Source: Xylophilus rhododendri (lineage in GTDB: Bacteria > Pseudomonadota > Gammaproteobacteria > Burkholderiales > Burkholderiaceae_C). Taken from it: DNA of 64,000 nucleotides. A program made the translations under genes and the position numbers. A model generated the notes under the pieces. That model did not search any database, was not told where the DNA came from, and saw only the letters and a list, made by a program, of their open reading frames with translations. Each line of letters opens with the position of its first letter. Positions within the stretch are counted from its first letter, which is position 1. Location of the stretch: assembly GCF_009906855.1 (NCBI RefSeq), contig NZ_CP047650.1, forward strand, positions 3,286,001 through 3,350,000. Reading direction: 5' to 3'. Below are positions 1 to 14,269 of the stretch, piece after piece.

Positions 1-139
1 CGTCGTCGGCCAGGCGCTGCACGTCGCGCCGCACCGTCTGCAGTGTCACGCCGAGCATGTCGGCGAGCTGGTCCACGGACATGGAGCCGCGTTCGCGCAC
101 GGCGGCCAGCAGTTGGAGTTGTCGGGGGTTGGTGTTCAA
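1..139 (-). CDS. glpR: DeoR-family regulator GlpR, N-terminal part (runs off window)
   Basis: Only the first ~46 codons are present. They read NTNPRQLQLL, then a helix-turn-helix with SVDQLADMLGVTLQTVRRDV, which is the standard DeoR/GlpR N-terminus (recognition helix TVRRD). GlpR proteins repress glycerol and glycerol-3-phosphate genes and respond to phosphorylated glycerol. The start is uncertain: TTG at 139 places the protein directly before NTNPRQ, where the family usually begins; a second in-frame TTG lies at 157. The gene is divergent from the glp transporter operon, so it is the likely local regulator. The identification as GlpR rather than another DeoR protein rests on this context. 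Confidence 0.75.
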   Translation of the reverse strand, partial: MNTNPRQLQLLAAVRERGSMSVDQLADMLGVTLQTVRRDVQRLADD

Positions 140-204
140 GACGGCGGGTGCGGGCAAGGGCGTAAAGGAACCGTCATTGTGCGCACGGTGGTGCCGGACT
201 TTAA

Positions 205-224
205 AAGCGAACCGAAGCGAACGG
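205..224. promoter_or_regulatory. Candidate GlpR operator, tandem 10-bp repeats
   Basis: AAGCGAACCG is followed at once by AAGCGAACGG. On the other strand this gives TTCG motifs spaced 5 bp apart. DeoR-type regulators often bind TTCG-containing direct repeats. The site lies between the divergent glpR and glpS starts. Binding is inferred. Confidence 0.4.
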
Positions 225-301
225 ATCCAGGGTAAGTACCAGACTTCATCGCGCCAAAAAGAACAAAAATGAAGAAATATGAGCAATAACGAAAGCCGCT
301 G

Positions 302-1378
<1,077 letters not shown>

Positions 1379-1382
1379 CCAC

Positions 1383-3338
<1,956 letters not shown>

Positions 3339-3346
<8 letters not shown>

Positions 3347-4151
3347 ACGCCGATTCCGCAAGCGCAGCCTGTTCCTGCTGGCCTACCTGGTCTTCGCGCT
3401 GCTGCCGATCTACTGGATGCTCAACATGAGCTTCAAGACCAACACCGAGATCCTGTCGGGCTTCTCGCTGTGGCCGGTGGGCTTCACGCTGGACAACTAC
3501 CGCACCATCCTGACCGATCCGTCCTGGTACCAGGGCTACATCAACTCGATGATCTACGTGGCCATGAACATGGTCATCTCGCTGGCCGTGGCGCTGCCGG
3601 CGGCCTATGCGTTCTCGCGCTACAGCTTCCTGGGCGACAAGCATGTCTTCTTCTGGCTGCTGACCAACCGGATGACGCCGCCGGCCGTCTTCCTGCTGCC
3701 CTTCTTCCAGCTCTACACCACGCTGGGCCTGATGGACACGCATATCGCCGTGGCCCTGGCCCACCTGCTGTTCAACGTGCCGCTGGCGGTGTGGATCCTG
3801 GAAGGCTTCATGAGCGGCATCCCGCGCGAGATCGACGAGACGGCCTATATCGACGGCTACTCCTTCCCGCGCTTCTTCCTCACCGTGTTCCTGCCGCTGA
3901 TCAAGGCGGGCGTGGGTGTGGCGGCCTTCTTCTGCTTCATGTTCAGCTGGGTGGAGCTGCTGCTGGCGCGCACGCTGACCAGCGTCAACGCCAAGCCCAT
4001 CGTGGCCACCATGACCCGCACCGTGTCGGCCTCCGGCATGGACTGGGCCACGCTGGCCGCGGCGGGTGTGCTGACCATCGTGCCGGGCGCCATCGTGATC
4101 TGGTTCGTGCGCAGCTATATCGCCAAGGGCTTCGCCATGGGCCGCGTCTGA
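3339..4151 (+). CDS. glpQ: Glycerol ABC transporter permease GlpQ
   Basis: A 270-aa permease of the MalG type. The N-terminus MNERRFRKRS is basic and is followed by a membrane segment at about 10-28. The EAA loop reads PREIDETAYIDGYSFPRFF. ATG 3339 has a good ribosome site (GGAGGG about 10 nt upstream) and overlaps the end of glpP. It forms the channel with GlpP. The gene product is unrelated to the glycerophosphodiesterase GlpQ of enterobacteria. Confidence 0.88.
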
Positions 4152-4176
4152 GCCGCCCGGGAAAAAGGAAACAACC

Positions 4177-4485
4177 ATGTTCGATTGGATGGCCTGGACC
4201 ACCCCGGTGGCCGTGTTCTTCAGCTGCGTCGTGCTGATGCTGGCCGGCATGACGGTCTGGGAAGTGAAGTCGCCCACGCGGGAGCGGCGCGGCTGGCTGC
4301 CGATCGCCACCACACGCGGCGACCGGCTCTTCATCGGCCTGCTCGCCGCTGCTTACGTGAACCTGGCCTGGGTGGGCCTGGGCGAAAAGATGATGGCCTG
4401 GTTCAGCCTGCAGGCCGAACCCACGGTATGGATCAGCTTCGTGGCCTCGATGGCGCTGCTGGCGCTGGTCATGCGCAAGGGCTGA
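4177..4485 (+). CDS. glpU: Small membrane protein GlpU (DUF2160 type)
   Basis: A 102-aa hydrophobic protein with about three membrane segments (near 8-26, 50-70 and 82-99). The size, topology and position between glpQ and the binding-protein gene match the small GlpU/DUF2160 protein of the rhizobial glpSTPQUV operon. Its job in transport is not known to me; an accessory or stabilising role is inferred from its conserved place. An AAGGAA ribosome site precedes ATG 4177. Confidence 0.8.
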   Translation: MFDWMAWTTPVAVFFSCVVLMLAGMTVWEVKSPTRERRGWLPIATTRGDRLFIGLLAAAYVNLAWVGLGEKMMAWFSLQAEPTVWISFVASMALLALVMRKG

Positions 4486-4593
4486 GCAAGGGCCAAACAA
4501 GATTTCCCGCAGCGCGCGGACCCTCCCGTCCCCCGGGGTCCGCATCGCGCCAGGAACGAGAAGAAGGGGGCGTTCCACCAAGAGGAGACAGAC

Positions 4594-6327
<1,734 letters not shown>

Positions 6328-6355
6328 ACGAAAATGGCCCGAGCCCGCTGCATCC

Positions 6356-7966
6356 ATGACCCACATCCCCGCACCCATCCCCACCGATCGCGCCGCCCTG
6401 ATCGCGCGCCTGGCCGAAGGCCGCCGTTATGACATCGCGGTCGTGGGGGGCGGGGCGACGGGGCTGGGGGTGGCCCTGGATGCGGCGGCGCGGGGCCTGT
6501 CCGTGGTGCTGCTGGAGGCCACGGACTTCGCCAAGGGCTCGTCCTCGCGCGCCACCAAGCTGGTCCATGGCGGCGTGCGTTATCTCGCCCAGGGCAATGT
6601 CGCCCTGGTGCGCGAGGCCCTGCGCGAACGCAGCACCCTGCTGGCCAATGCGCCGCACCTGGCCCAGCCGGTGGCATTCGTCATGCCGGCCTATCGGTTC
6701 TGGGAACTGCCCTTCTACGGCATCGGGCTGAAGCTGTACGACGCGCTGGCGGGCAAGGCCGGCCTCGGCAGCACCGAGCTGATGGGCCGGGCCCGGACGC
6801 TGGAGCGCATCCCCGGCGTGCGCGCGGAAGGCCTGATGGGCGGCGTGCAGTACTGGGACGGCCAGTTCGACGACGCCCGGCTGGCCGTGGCGCTGGCGCG
6901 CACGGCGGCATCGCAAGGTGCGCTGCTGGTCAACCATTGCCCGGTGGAGCGCCTGCTCTACGAGAACGGCAAGGTCAGCGGCCTGACCTGCCGCGACGCG
7001 GAAGGCGGCGGCAGCTACACGATCCAGGCCGGCTGCGTGGTGAACGCCACCGGCGTCTGGGTGGATGCCCTGCGCGCCCAGGATTCCGCGGCCGCCGGCC
7101 AGACGGCCGAGCCGCTGGTCTCGCCCAGCCAGGGCGTGCACCTGGTGGTCGACGCCGAATTCATGCCCGGCCGCAATGCGCTGCTGGTGCCGCGCACGTC
7201 GGACGGCCGTGTGCTCTTTGCCGTGCCCTGGCTCGGCAAGGTCATCCTGGGCACCACCGACACGCCGCGGCCCGACGCCGTGGCCGAGCCCCGGCCCTTC
7301 CAGGAAGAGATCGACTTCATCCTCACCGAATCGGCCCGCTACCTGCGGCGCGCGCCCACCGCCGCCGACGTGCGCAGCACCTGGGTCGGCCTGCGCCCCC
7401 TGGTGCGGCCCCAGGCCTCGCACGGCTCGGCCGAGGCGACCAAGAAGATCAGCCGCGAGCACACGGTGCTCAGCGGCGCCGGTGGCCTGGTCACCGTCAC
7501 CGGCGGCAAATGGACCACTTACCGCGCCATGGCCGAGGACGTGCTGCGCCATTGCGAGGGCGAAGGCCTGATCCCCGCCCGGCCCGAGGGCGCCACGCTG
7601 GACTTGCCGCTGGTGGGCGCGCCCGCGCCGGGCGGCCAGAAGGTGCCGATCGCGCAGGCGCCGGGCGCACATCTCTATGGCAGCGAGGCGGCGCTGCTCG
7701 CGGGTCTGCCGGGCGCGGATGTCTGGCTGGCTCCGGGCCTGTCGGAGGCCATGGTGCGTTTCGCCGCACGTTATGAATACGCCCGCAGCGTCGAGGACGT
7801 GCTGGCCCGCCGCAGCCGCCTGCTGTTCCTGGACGCCGCCGCCGCTGCAGCCGTGGCTCCGCGCGTGGCGCAATTGCTGGCCGAGGAGGGCGCCCCCCGG
7901 CCGGATGCCGACGCTTTCGCCATTTTGTCGCGGCAATTCAACGCCACTTCGCAAACGGCTGCTTGA
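6356..7966 (+). CDS. glpD: Glycerol-3-phosphate dehydrogenase GlpD
   Basis: A 536-aa membrane-associated flavoprotein that oxidises sn-glycerol-3-phosphate to dihydroxyacetone phosphate and passes electrons to quinone. The FAD-binding motif is DIAVVGGGATGLGVALDAAARG (about residues 23-44 in total, GxGxxG core), followed by SSSRATKLVHGGVRYL, a GlpD hallmark. It lies 28 nt after glpV, so uptake and oxidation are co-transcribed. No glycerol kinase gene is in the window. The stop codon overlaps the -35 box of the ribosomal operon promoter. Confidence 0.95.
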   Translation: MTHIPAPIPTDRAALIARLAEGRRYDIAVVGGGATGLGVALDAAARGLSVVLLEATDFAKGSSSRATKLVHGGVRYLAQGNVALVREALRERSTLLANAPHLAQPVAFVMPAYRFWELPFYGIGLKLYDALAGKAGLGSTELMGRARTLERIPGVRAEGLMGGVQYWDGQFDDARLAVALARTAASQGALLVNHCPVERLLYENGKVSGLTCRDAEGGGSYTIQAGCVVNATGVWVDALRAQDSAAAGQTAEPLVSPSQGVHLVVDAEFMPGRNALLVPRTSDGRVLFAVPWLGKVILGTTDTPRPDAVAEPRPFQEEIDFILTESARYLRRAPTAADVRSTWVGLRPLVRPQASHGSAEATKKISREHTVLSGAGGLVTVTGGKWTTYRAMAEDVLRHCEGEGLIPARPEGATLDLPLVGAPAPGGQKVPIAQAPGAHLYGSEAALLAGLPGADVWLAPGLSEAMVRFAARYEYARSVEDVLARRSRLLFLDAAAAAAVAPRVAQLLAEEGAPRPDADAFAILSRQFNATSQTAA

Positions 7967-7991
7967 CGAACCCGCCCGCATTTGCCAGAAT
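7963..7991 (+). promoter_or_regulatory. Sigma-70 promoter of the rplN operon
   Basis: TTGACG (7963-7968) and CAGAAT (7986-7991) are separated by exactly 17 bp. The -35 box contains the glpD stop codon. The 150-nt leader up to rplN (7998-8147) has no open reading frame of note. This is close to the consensus for a strong housekeeping promoter, as expected for ribosomal genes. Confidence 0.75.
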
Positions 7992-8147
7992 CGCGGGCTT
8001 CGCCTCTCAAAGGTGAAATATCTGCCCAATAAGAAGCGCCGCAAAATGGTTTTGCAGCGTGGACGACGGGCCCAAGACTGACCTAATTGCCAGGTCGCTG
8101 GACGAAGCTCCGGTGAGTGGCGTTCGGTACAAGTTGGGAATATTGCA

Positions 8148-8516
8148 ATGATCCAGACAGAAACCCGGTTGGAAGTCGCCGACAACACCGGCGCCAAGTC
8201 CGTGCTGTGCATCAAGGTGCTCGGCGGTTCGAAGCGTCGCTATGCCAGCGTCGGAGACATCATCAAGGTCAGCATCAAAGAAGCTGCCCCGCGTGGTCGC
8301 GTCAAAAAAGGCGAGATCTACAGTGCTGTTGTCGTGCGCACCGCCAAGGGCATCCGCCGCGGCGACGGCTCGCTCGTGAAGTTCGACAGCAACGCTGCCG
8401 TGCTGCTCAACGCCAAGCTGGAGCCGATTGGCACCCGCATCTTCGGACCCGTGACGCGCGAACTGCGTACCGAGAAGTTCATGAAGATCGTGTCCCTGGC
8501 TCCCGAAGTTCTTTAA
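8148..8516 (+). CDS. rplN: 50S ribosomal protein L14
   Basis: 122 aa, the full usual length. It starts [20 protein letters not shown] and contains the conserved [19 protein letters not shown] region. L14 binds 23S rRNA near the subunit interface. It is the first gene of the run; the genes that normally precede it (rpmC, rpsQ of the S10 operon) are absent, and glpD is there instead. Confidence 0.98.
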   Translation: MIQTETRLEVADNTGAKSVLCIKVLGGSKRRYASVGDIIKVSIKEAAPRGRVKKGEIYSAVVVRTAKGIRRGDGSLVKFDSNAAVLLNAKLEPIGTRIFGPVTRELRTEKFMKIVSLAPEVL

Positions 8517-8531
8517 TTTCCAGGACACGCC

Positions 8532-8852
8532 ATGAACAAGATTCGCACCGGCGACGAAGTCATCGTGCTGACCGGCCGTGACAAGGGCAAGCGCGGCACC
8601 GTCACCTCGCGTACCGACGACGCCCACCTGCTCATCGACGGCATCAACGTCGTCAAGAAGCACGCCAAGCCCAACCCCATGAAGGGCACGACCGGCGGCA
8701 TCGTCGAGAAGGCCATGCCGATCCACCAGTCCAACGTGGCCATCTTCAATGCCGCTACCGGCAAGGGCGATCGCGTGGGCATCAAGCTGCTGGCCGACGG
8801 AAAGCGCGTTCGCGTTTTCAAGTCCAGCGGCGAACAAATCCAGTCTGCCTGA
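8532..8852 (+). CDS. rplX: 50S ribosomal protein L24
   Basis: 106 aa. The N-terminal KOW motif is clear ([19 protein letters not shown]). L24 is an assembly-initiator protein of the large subunit that binds the 5' domain of 23S rRNA. It sits 15 nt after rplN and 11 nt before rplE, consistent with co-transcription. Confidence 0.98.
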   Translation: MNKIRTGDEVIVLTGRDKGKRGTVTSRTDDAHLLIDGINVVKKHAKPNPMKGTTGGIVEKAMPIHQSNVAIFNAATGKGDRVGIKLLADGKRVRVFKSSGEQIQSA

Positions 8853-8863
8853 GGGTTATCGAC

Positions 8864-9403
8864 ATGGCACGCCTCCAAGAGTTTTACCGCGACAAGCTCG
8901 CACCCGAACTGGTCAAGCAGTTCGGCTACAAGTCGCCGATGCAGGTCCCGCGTCTGCTGAAGATCACCCTGAACATGGGTGTCTCCGAAGCCGTCTCCGA
9001 CAAGAAGGTCATGGACAACGCCGTCGCCGACCTGACCAAGATCGCCGGCCAGAAGCCCGTCGTCACCAAGGCCAAGAAGGCCATCGCCGGTTTCAAGATC
9101 CGCGAACAGCAACCCATCGGCTGCATGGTCACCCTGCGTGGCGTGCAAATGTATGAGTTCCTGGACCGTTTCGTCACCGTGGCCCTGCCCCGTGTGCGTG
9201 ACTTCCGCGGCATCTCCGGCCGTGCCTTCGACGGCCGCGGCAACTACAACATCGGTGTCAAGGAACAGATCATTTTCCCTGAGATCGAGTACGACAAGGT
9301 CGACGCACTGCGCGGCCTGAACATCAGCATCACCACGACGGCCAAGACCGACGCAGAAGCCAAGGCGCTTCTCGCTGGCTTCCGCTTCCCGTTCAAGAAC
9401 TGA
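8864..9403 (+). CDS. rplE: 50S ribosomal protein L5
   Basis: 179 aa, full length. It begins [20 protein letters not shown] and holds the L5 signature LKITLNMGV, plus [18 protein letters not shown] near the middle. L5 binds 5S rRNA and contacts the P-site tRNA. It is in the expected spc operon position. Confidence 0.98.
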   Translation: MARLQEFYRDKLAPELVKQFGYKSPMQVPRLLKITLNMGVSEAVSDKKVMDNAVADLTKIAGQKPVVTKAKKAIAGFKIREQQPIGCMVTLRGVQMYEFLDRFVTVALPRVRDFRGISGRAFDGRGNYNIGVKEQIIFPEIEYDKVDALRGLNISITTTAKTDAEAKALLAGFRFPFKN

Positions 9404-9411
9404 GGTCAGCT

Positions 9412-9717
9412 GTGGCTAAACAAGCTCTCATCCAGCGCGAACTCAAGCGCGAAAAGCTGGCAGCCAAGTACGCTGCCAAGTACACGGAACTCAAGGCGAT
9501 CGCTTCTGACATGAAGAAGAGCGATGGCGAGCGCGAAGCTGCACGCCTGGGCCTGCAGAAGCTGCCCCGCAACGCCAACCCGACCCGTCAGCGCAACCGT
9601 TGCGAAATGACCGGCCGCCCGCGTGGCACCTTCCGTCAATTCGGCCTGGCTCGCGCCAAGATCCGGGAACTGGCATTCGCCGGTGACATCCCCGGCATCA
9701 CCAAGGCCAGCTGGTAA
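9412..9717 (+). CDS. rpsN: 30S ribosomal protein S14
   Basis: 101 aa, with a GTG start at 9412 just after rplE. It is the long, zinc-free form: no CxxC pair is present. The C-terminal segment [20 protein letters not shown] is diagnostic. S14 lies in the 30S head. Confidence 0.97.
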   Translation: MAKQALIQRELKREKLAAKYAAKYTELKAIASDMKKSDGEREAARLGLQKLPRNANPTRQRNRCEMTGRPRGTFRQFGLARAKIRELAFAGDIPGITKASW

Positions 9718-9737
9718 GTCGGCAGGAGATATTCAAC

Positions 9738-10133
9738 ATGAGCATGAGTGATCCCATTGCCGACCTGCTGACGCGTATCCGTAACGCGCAGATGGTGTCC
9801 AAGGCAACCGTGTCGGTGCCGTCTTCCAAAGTGAAGATCGCCATCTCCCAGGTGCTGAAGGACGAAGGCTACATCGACAGCTTCGAAGTCAAGACCGTGG
9901 ACAACAAGTCCGAGATCGTGATTACCCTGAAGTACTACGCCGGCCGTCCGGTGATCGAGCGCATCGAGCGCGTGAGCCGCCCCGGCCTGCGTGTGTACAA
10001 GGGCCACGACGCCATCCCCCAGGTCATGAATGGCCTCGGCGTCGCCATCGTCACCACCCCGCAAGGCGTGATGACCGACCGCAAGGCACGTGCTACCGGT
10101 ATCGGTGGCGAAGTGCTCTGCTACGTCGCCTAA
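9738..10133 (+). CDS. rpsH: 30S ribosomal protein S8
   Basis: 131 aa. It starts [18 protein letters not shown] and ends in the conserved [20 protein letters not shown] and GGEVLCYV. S8 binds the central 16S rRNA domain; in E. coli it also represses translation of the spc operon. I did not identify the corresponding mRNA site here. Confidence 0.98.
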   Translation: MSMSDPIADLLTRIRNAQMVSKATVSVPSSKVKIAISQVLKDEGYIDSFEVKTVDNKSEIVITLKYYAGRPVIERIERVSRPGLRVYKGHDAIPQVMNGLGVAIVTTPQGVMTDRKARATGIGGEVLCYVA

Positions 10134-10156
10134 GCGGGCATCAAGGAGTATTTGAA

Positions 10157-10690
10157 ATGTCCCGCGTAGGAAAAATGCCGGTCGCTATCCCGCAAGGCGT
10201 GGATGTCGCGATCAAAGACGACCAGATCAATGTCAAGGGCACCGGCGGTTCGCTGTCGCTGACCCAGCACGCCCTGGTCAAGGTCGTCAACAAGGATGGC
10301 AAGCTGAGTTTCACCCCGGCCGACGAGTCGCGTGAAGCCAATGCCATGAGCGGTACGCTGCGCCAGTTGGTCAACAACATGGTGGTCGGCGTGAGCAAGG
10401 GCTTCGAGAAGAAGCTGTCGCTCGTCGGCGTGGGCTACAAGGCCAGCGCTTCGGGCACCAAGCTGAACCTCCAGGTCGGCTACTCGCACCCCGTCAACGT
10501 GGAGATGCCCGCCGGCATCACGGTGGCCACCCCCACCCCCACGGAAGTCGTGATCAAGGGCGCCGATCGCCAGCGCGTCGGCCAGATCGCCGCGGAAATC
10601 CGCGCGATCCGTCCTCCCGAGCCTTACAAGGGCAAGGGCATCCGTTATTCGGATGAAAAGATCACGATCAAAGAGACCAAGAAGAAGTAA
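10157..10690 (+). CDS. rplF: 50S ribosomal protein L6
   Basis: 177 aa. The N-terminus [15 protein letters not shown] and the C-terminal [15 protein letters not shown] motif identify L6, which lies near the factor-binding region of the 50S subunit. The RBS is AAGGAG before ATG 10157. Confidence 0.98.
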   Translation: MSRVGKMPVAIPQGVDVAIKDDQINVKGTGGSLSLTQHALVKVVNKDGKLSFTPADESREANAMSGTLRQLVNNMVVGVSKGFEKKLSLVGVGYKASASGTKLNLQVGYSHPVNVEMPAGITVATPTPTEVVIKGADRQRVGQIAAEIRAIRPPEPYKGKGIRYSDEKITIKETKKK

Positions 10691-10701
10691 GGAGTCGCAG
10701 C

Positions 10702-11070
10702 ATGTCTTTGACCAAGAAAGCGCAGCGTCTTCGTCGTTCGCGCCAGACCCGGATCCGCATCGCCAACCAAGGCGTTGCCCGTCTGACCGTGAACCGCACC
10801 AACCTGCACATCTACGCCACCGTGATCTCCGGCGACGGCACCAAGGTGCTGGCCTCGGCCTCCACGGCGGAAGCCTCCGTGCGCGCCGAACTCGGCGGCT
10901 CCGGCAAGGGTGGCAATGCTGCCGCCGCAACCGCCATCGGCAAACGCATCGCCGAGAAGGCGAAAGCCGCCGGTGTTGAAAAGGTCGCTTTCGACCGCGC
11001 CGGTTTCGCCTACCACGGCCGCGTCAAGGCGCTGGCTGACGCTGCCCGCGAAGCGGGTCTGCAGTTCTAA
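10702..11070 (+). CDS. rplR: 50S ribosomal protein L18
   Basis: 122 aa. It starts with a basic stretch ([17 protein letters not shown]) and ends [20 protein letters not shown], the L18 signature. L18 binds 5S rRNA alongside L5. Confidence 0.98.
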   Translation: MSLTKKAQRLRRSRQTRIRIANQGVARLTVNRTNLHIYATVISGDGTKVLASASTAEASVRAELGGSGKGGNAAAATAIGKRIAEKAKAAGVEKVAFDRAGFAYHGRVKALADAAREAGLQF

Positions 11071-11085
11071 GCAGGACGGATCATC

Positions 11086-11606
11086 ATGGCTAAGTTTCAA
11101 CCCAAAGTGCAGACCGAGGCACAGGACGACGGTCTCAAGGAAAAGATGATCGCGGTCAACCGCGTCACCAAGGTCGTCAAAGGCGGCCGTATCCTTGGTT
11201 TCGCAGCACTGACCGTGGTCGGCGACGGCGACGGCAAGGTCGGCATGGGCAAGGGCAAGTCGAAGGAAGTGCCTGCTGCCGTTCAGAAGGCGATGGAAGA
11301 AGCCCGTCGCAACCTGAAGACCGTGGCGCTGAAGAACGGCACCCTGCACCACGCAGTCACCGGTCACCACGGCGCTGCCGTCGTGATGATGGCGCCGGCC
11401 CCAAGGGTACCGGCATCATCGCCGGCGGCCCGATGCGCGCCGTCTTCGAAGTGCTGGGCGTGACCGACATCGTGGCCAAGAGCCACGGCTCGTCCAACCC
11501 CTACAACATGGTTCGCGCCACGTTCGATGCCCTGACCAAGTCCACCACGCCTGGCCGCATCGCTGCCAAGCGCGGCAAGTCGGTCGAAGACATCTTCGCC
11601 GGCTGA
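11086..11606 (+). CDS. rpsE: 30S ribosomal protein S5, frameshifted as read
   Basis: The first ~105 codons are normal S5 (S5 signature around [21 protein letters not shown]). At the C run 11399-11402 the reading frame is lost. Adding one C restores [20 protein letters not shown] and continues to the stop at 11604-11606, giving a normal 173-aa S5. Without it translation would stop at 11463. S5 is essential for accuracy and translocation, so a sequencing error in a C homopolymer is far more likely than a real mutation. Read as is, the C-terminal third is lost. Confidence 0.93.
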
Positions 11607-11619
11607 TCGGAGCAAAGAA

Positions 11620-11802
11620 ATGACCACCGCACAAACCGTCAAGGTTCAACTGGTTCGCAGTCCCATCGGCACCAAGGAATCGCATCGCGCGACCGTCCGC
11701 GGCCTGGGCCTGCGCAAGCTGAACAGCGTGAGCGAACTCCAGGACACCCCTGAAGTGCGCGGCATGATCAACAAGATCGCCTACCTGGTCCGCGTGCTGT
11801 AA
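11620..11802 (+). CDS. rpmD: 50S ribosomal protein L30
   Basis: 60 aa, the normal short bacterial form. It contains [20 protein letters not shown] and [10 protein letters not shown], the L30 signature. It lies 13 nt after the restored rpsE stop. Confidence 0.97.
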   Translation: MTTAQTVKVQLVRSPIGTKESHRATVRGLGLRKLNSVSELQDTPEVRGMINKIAYLVRVL

Positions 11803-11835
11803 GCGCGCCGACCTGAATGTAGAACAGAGGCTCTC

Positions 11836-12267
11836 ATGGAACTCAACAGCATCAAGCCGGCCGCCGGCGCCAAGCACGCCAAGCGTCGCGTTGGCCGCGG
11901 TATCGGCTCTGGCCTGGGCAAGACCGCAGGTCGTGGCCACAAGGGCCAGAAGTCCCGCGCCGGCGGCTACCACAAGGTTGGCTTCGAAGGCGGCCAAATG
12001 CCGCTGCAACGTCGCCTGCCCAAGCGTGGCTTCAAGTCGCAGACGCTCAAGTACAACGCCGAAGTCACCCTCGCTTCCCTGGAAGTGCTGGGCCTGGCCG
12101 AAGTCGACATGCTCGCGCTCAAGCAAGCTGGCCTCGTCGGCCAGATGGCCAAGGTGGTGAAGATCATCAACACGGGTGCCATCACCCGTTCGGTGAAGCT
12201 CACCGGCGTCGGTGCAACGGCAGCCGCCAAGTCGGCTATCGAAGCCGCCGGCGGCAGCGTGGCCTAA
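11836..12267 (+). CDS. rplO: 50S ribosomal protein L15
   Basis: 143 aa. The N-terminus [20 protein letters not shown] and the glycine/basic-rich [19 protein letters not shown] tail that threads into 23S rRNA identify L15. The C-terminal domain begins about residue 70. Confidence 0.97.
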   Translation: MELNSIKPAAGAKHAKRRVGRGIGSGLGKTAGRGHKGQKSRAGGYHKVGFEGGQMPLQRRLPKRGFKSQTLKYNAEVTLASLEVLGLAEVDMLALKQAGLVGQMAKVVKIINTGAITRSVKLTGVGATAAAKSAIEAAGGSVA

Positions 12268-12324
12268 TCAGCCAAGCCGAGCAGATTCAAGTTCGTCCAG
12301 CAGATCAGTTGAAAGAGCATTCAC

Positions 12325-13640
12325 GTGGCTACTAGCGCAGCAACCCTGGCAAAGACCGGCAAGTTCGGCGACCTCCGTCGTCGGCTCGTCTTCTTGCTGC
12401 TCGCGCTCGTCGTCTATCGGATCGGCGCGCACATCCCCGTGCCCGGTATCGATCCGACGCAGCTGCAGCAGCTCTTCTCCGGTCAGCAGGGCGGCATCCT
12501 GAACCTGTTCAACATGTTCTCCGGCGGCGCGCTCTCACGGTTCACCGTGTTCGCCCTGGGGATCATGCCGTACATCTCGGCCTCGATCATCATGCAGCTG
12601 CTGGGCTACGTACTGCCCAGCTTCGAACAGATGAAGAAAGAGGGCGAAGCCGGTCGCCGCAAGATCACCCAGTACACCCGCTACGGCACGCTGGGCCTGG
12701 CCTTGTTCCAGTCCTTCGGCATCGCGGTTGCGCTGGAAAGCTCGGCCGGCCTGGTGCTGAGCCCGGGCTTCGGCTTCCGCATGACGGCAGTGGTCAGCCT
12801 CACGGCCGGCACCATGTTCCTGATGTGGCTCGGCGAGCAGATCACCGAACGCGGCCTGGGCAACGGGATCTCGATCCTGATCTTCGGCGGTATCGCGGCG
12901 GGCCTGCCCAACGCGGTCGGCGGCTTGTTCGAGCTGGTGCGTACCGGTGCGATGAGTGTGCTGGTGGCGCTGTTCATCATCGTGGTGATCGTGCTGGTGA
13001 CCTACTTCGTCGTGTTCGTCGAACGTGGCCAGCGCAAGATCCTCGTGAACTATGCGCGGCGCCAGGTCGGCAACAAGGTCTACGGCGGCCAGTCCTCGCA
13101 CCTGCCGCTGAAGCTGAACATGGCTGGCGTGATCCCGCCGATCTTCGCGTCGTCGATCATCCTGCTGCCGGCCACGGTCGTGAACTGGTTCAGCTCCGGC
13201 GATTCGATGCGCTGGCTGAAGGATATCGCTGGAGCTCTGACCCCGGCCAGCCGATCTATGTGCTGCTGTATGTCATCGCCATCGTGTTCTTCTGCTTCTT
13301 CTACACGGCGTTGGTCTTCAACAGCCGTGAGACCGCGGACAACCTGAAGAAGAGCGGCGCCTTTATCCCCGGGATCCGTCCCGGCGACCAGACGGCCCGC
13401 TACATCGACAAGATCCTGCTGCGGCTGACGCTGGCTGGCGCGGTGTACATCACCTTCGTCTGCCTGCTGCCCGAGTTCCTGATTCTGAAATACAACGTGC
13501 CGTTCTACTTCGGTGGAACCTCCCTGCTGATCATCGTGGTCGTCACGATGGACTTCATGGCCCAGGTCCAGAACTACCTGATGAGCCAGCAGTACGAGTC
13601 GTTGTTGAAGAAGGCCAATTTCAAGCGCTCTCCTGGCTGA
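12325..13640 (+). CDS. secY: SecY protein translocase channel subunit, frameshifted as read
   Basis: The GTG start at 12325 opens a 438-aa SecY once one base is restored. Before the break the sequence is typical ([32 protein letters not shown]). At the C run 13241-13244 the frame slips. One extra C gives [19 protein letters not shown], which joins the second frame to the stop at 13640. As read, translation ends at 13347. SecY forms the SecYEG pore and is essential, so a base-call error is the best explanation. Ten membrane helices are expected when repaired. Confidence 0.93.
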
Positions 13641-13754
13641 ACGCCGCGAGGGTTGTAGTTAACCTGCCCAGCGCAACTGTTGCGCGAAGCTGATCGTGTT
13701 CCGGGTCTTCGGTTGAGGACAGCGGGGCAGGGAAATGAGTTTTAGGAGAAAGCA

Positions 13755-13868
13755 ATGAGAGTCTCGGCTTCGGTCAAGAAAATCTGCCGCAATTGCAAGA
13801 TCATCCGCCGCAAAGGTGTGGTGCGTGTGATCTGTATCGACCAGCGCCACAAGCAGCGCCAGGGTTAA
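13755..13868 (+). CDS. rpmJ: 50S ribosomal protein L36
   Basis: A 37-aa protein starting at ATG 13755 and ending at TAA 13868. It has the zinc-ribbon ligands Cys11, Cys14, Cys27 and His32 (C-x2-C-x12-C-x4-H), so it is the zinc-binding form. AGGAG lies 6 nt before the start. The 114-nt gap from secY holds no infA. Confidence 0.96.
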   Translation: MRVSASVKKICRNCKIIRRKGVVRVICIDQRHKQRQG

Positions 13869-13887
13869 AGAGTTTTAGAGGACGAAC

Positions 13888-14253
13888 ATGGCACGTATCG
13901 CTGGCATCAATATTCCGCCGCACAAGCACGCAGAGATTGGCCTGACGGCCATCTTCGGCATCGGCCGCACCCGCGCTCGCATGATCTGCGAAGCATCCGG
14001 TGTCGCTTACTCCAAGAAGATCAAGGATCTGACGGACGGCGACCTGGAAAAAATCCGCGACCAGATCGCGCTGTTCACCATCGAAGGTGACCTGCGTCGC
14101 GAAACGACGATGAACATCAAGCGTTTGATGGACATCGGCTGCTACCGCGGCTTTCGTCACCGCCGCGGCCTGCCGATGCGCGGTCAGCGCACCCGCACCA
14201 ATGCCCGCACCCGCAAGGGTCCGCGCAAGGGCGCAGCGGCTCTGAAGAAATAA
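13888..14253 (+). CDS. rpsM: 30S ribosomal protein S13
   Basis: 121 aa. It starts [20 protein letters not shown] and ends in the basic tail [20 protein letters not shown] typical of S13, which contacts the P-site tRNA and the 50S subunit. Confidence 0.98.
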   Translation: MARIAGINIPPHKHAEIGLTAIFGIGRTRARMICEASGVAYSKKIKDLTDGDLEKIRDQIALFTIEGDLRRETTMNIKRLMDIGCYRGFRHRRGLPMRGQRTRTNARTRKGPRKGAAALKK

Positions 14254-14269
14254 AGCCTGAAAGAAGAAC

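Noticed and set aside
11399..13244. Programmed frameshifting in rpsE and secY
   Set aside because: Neither family is known to use it, no slippery heptamer or stimulator is apparent, and both breaks are in C runs, which suits base-call error better.
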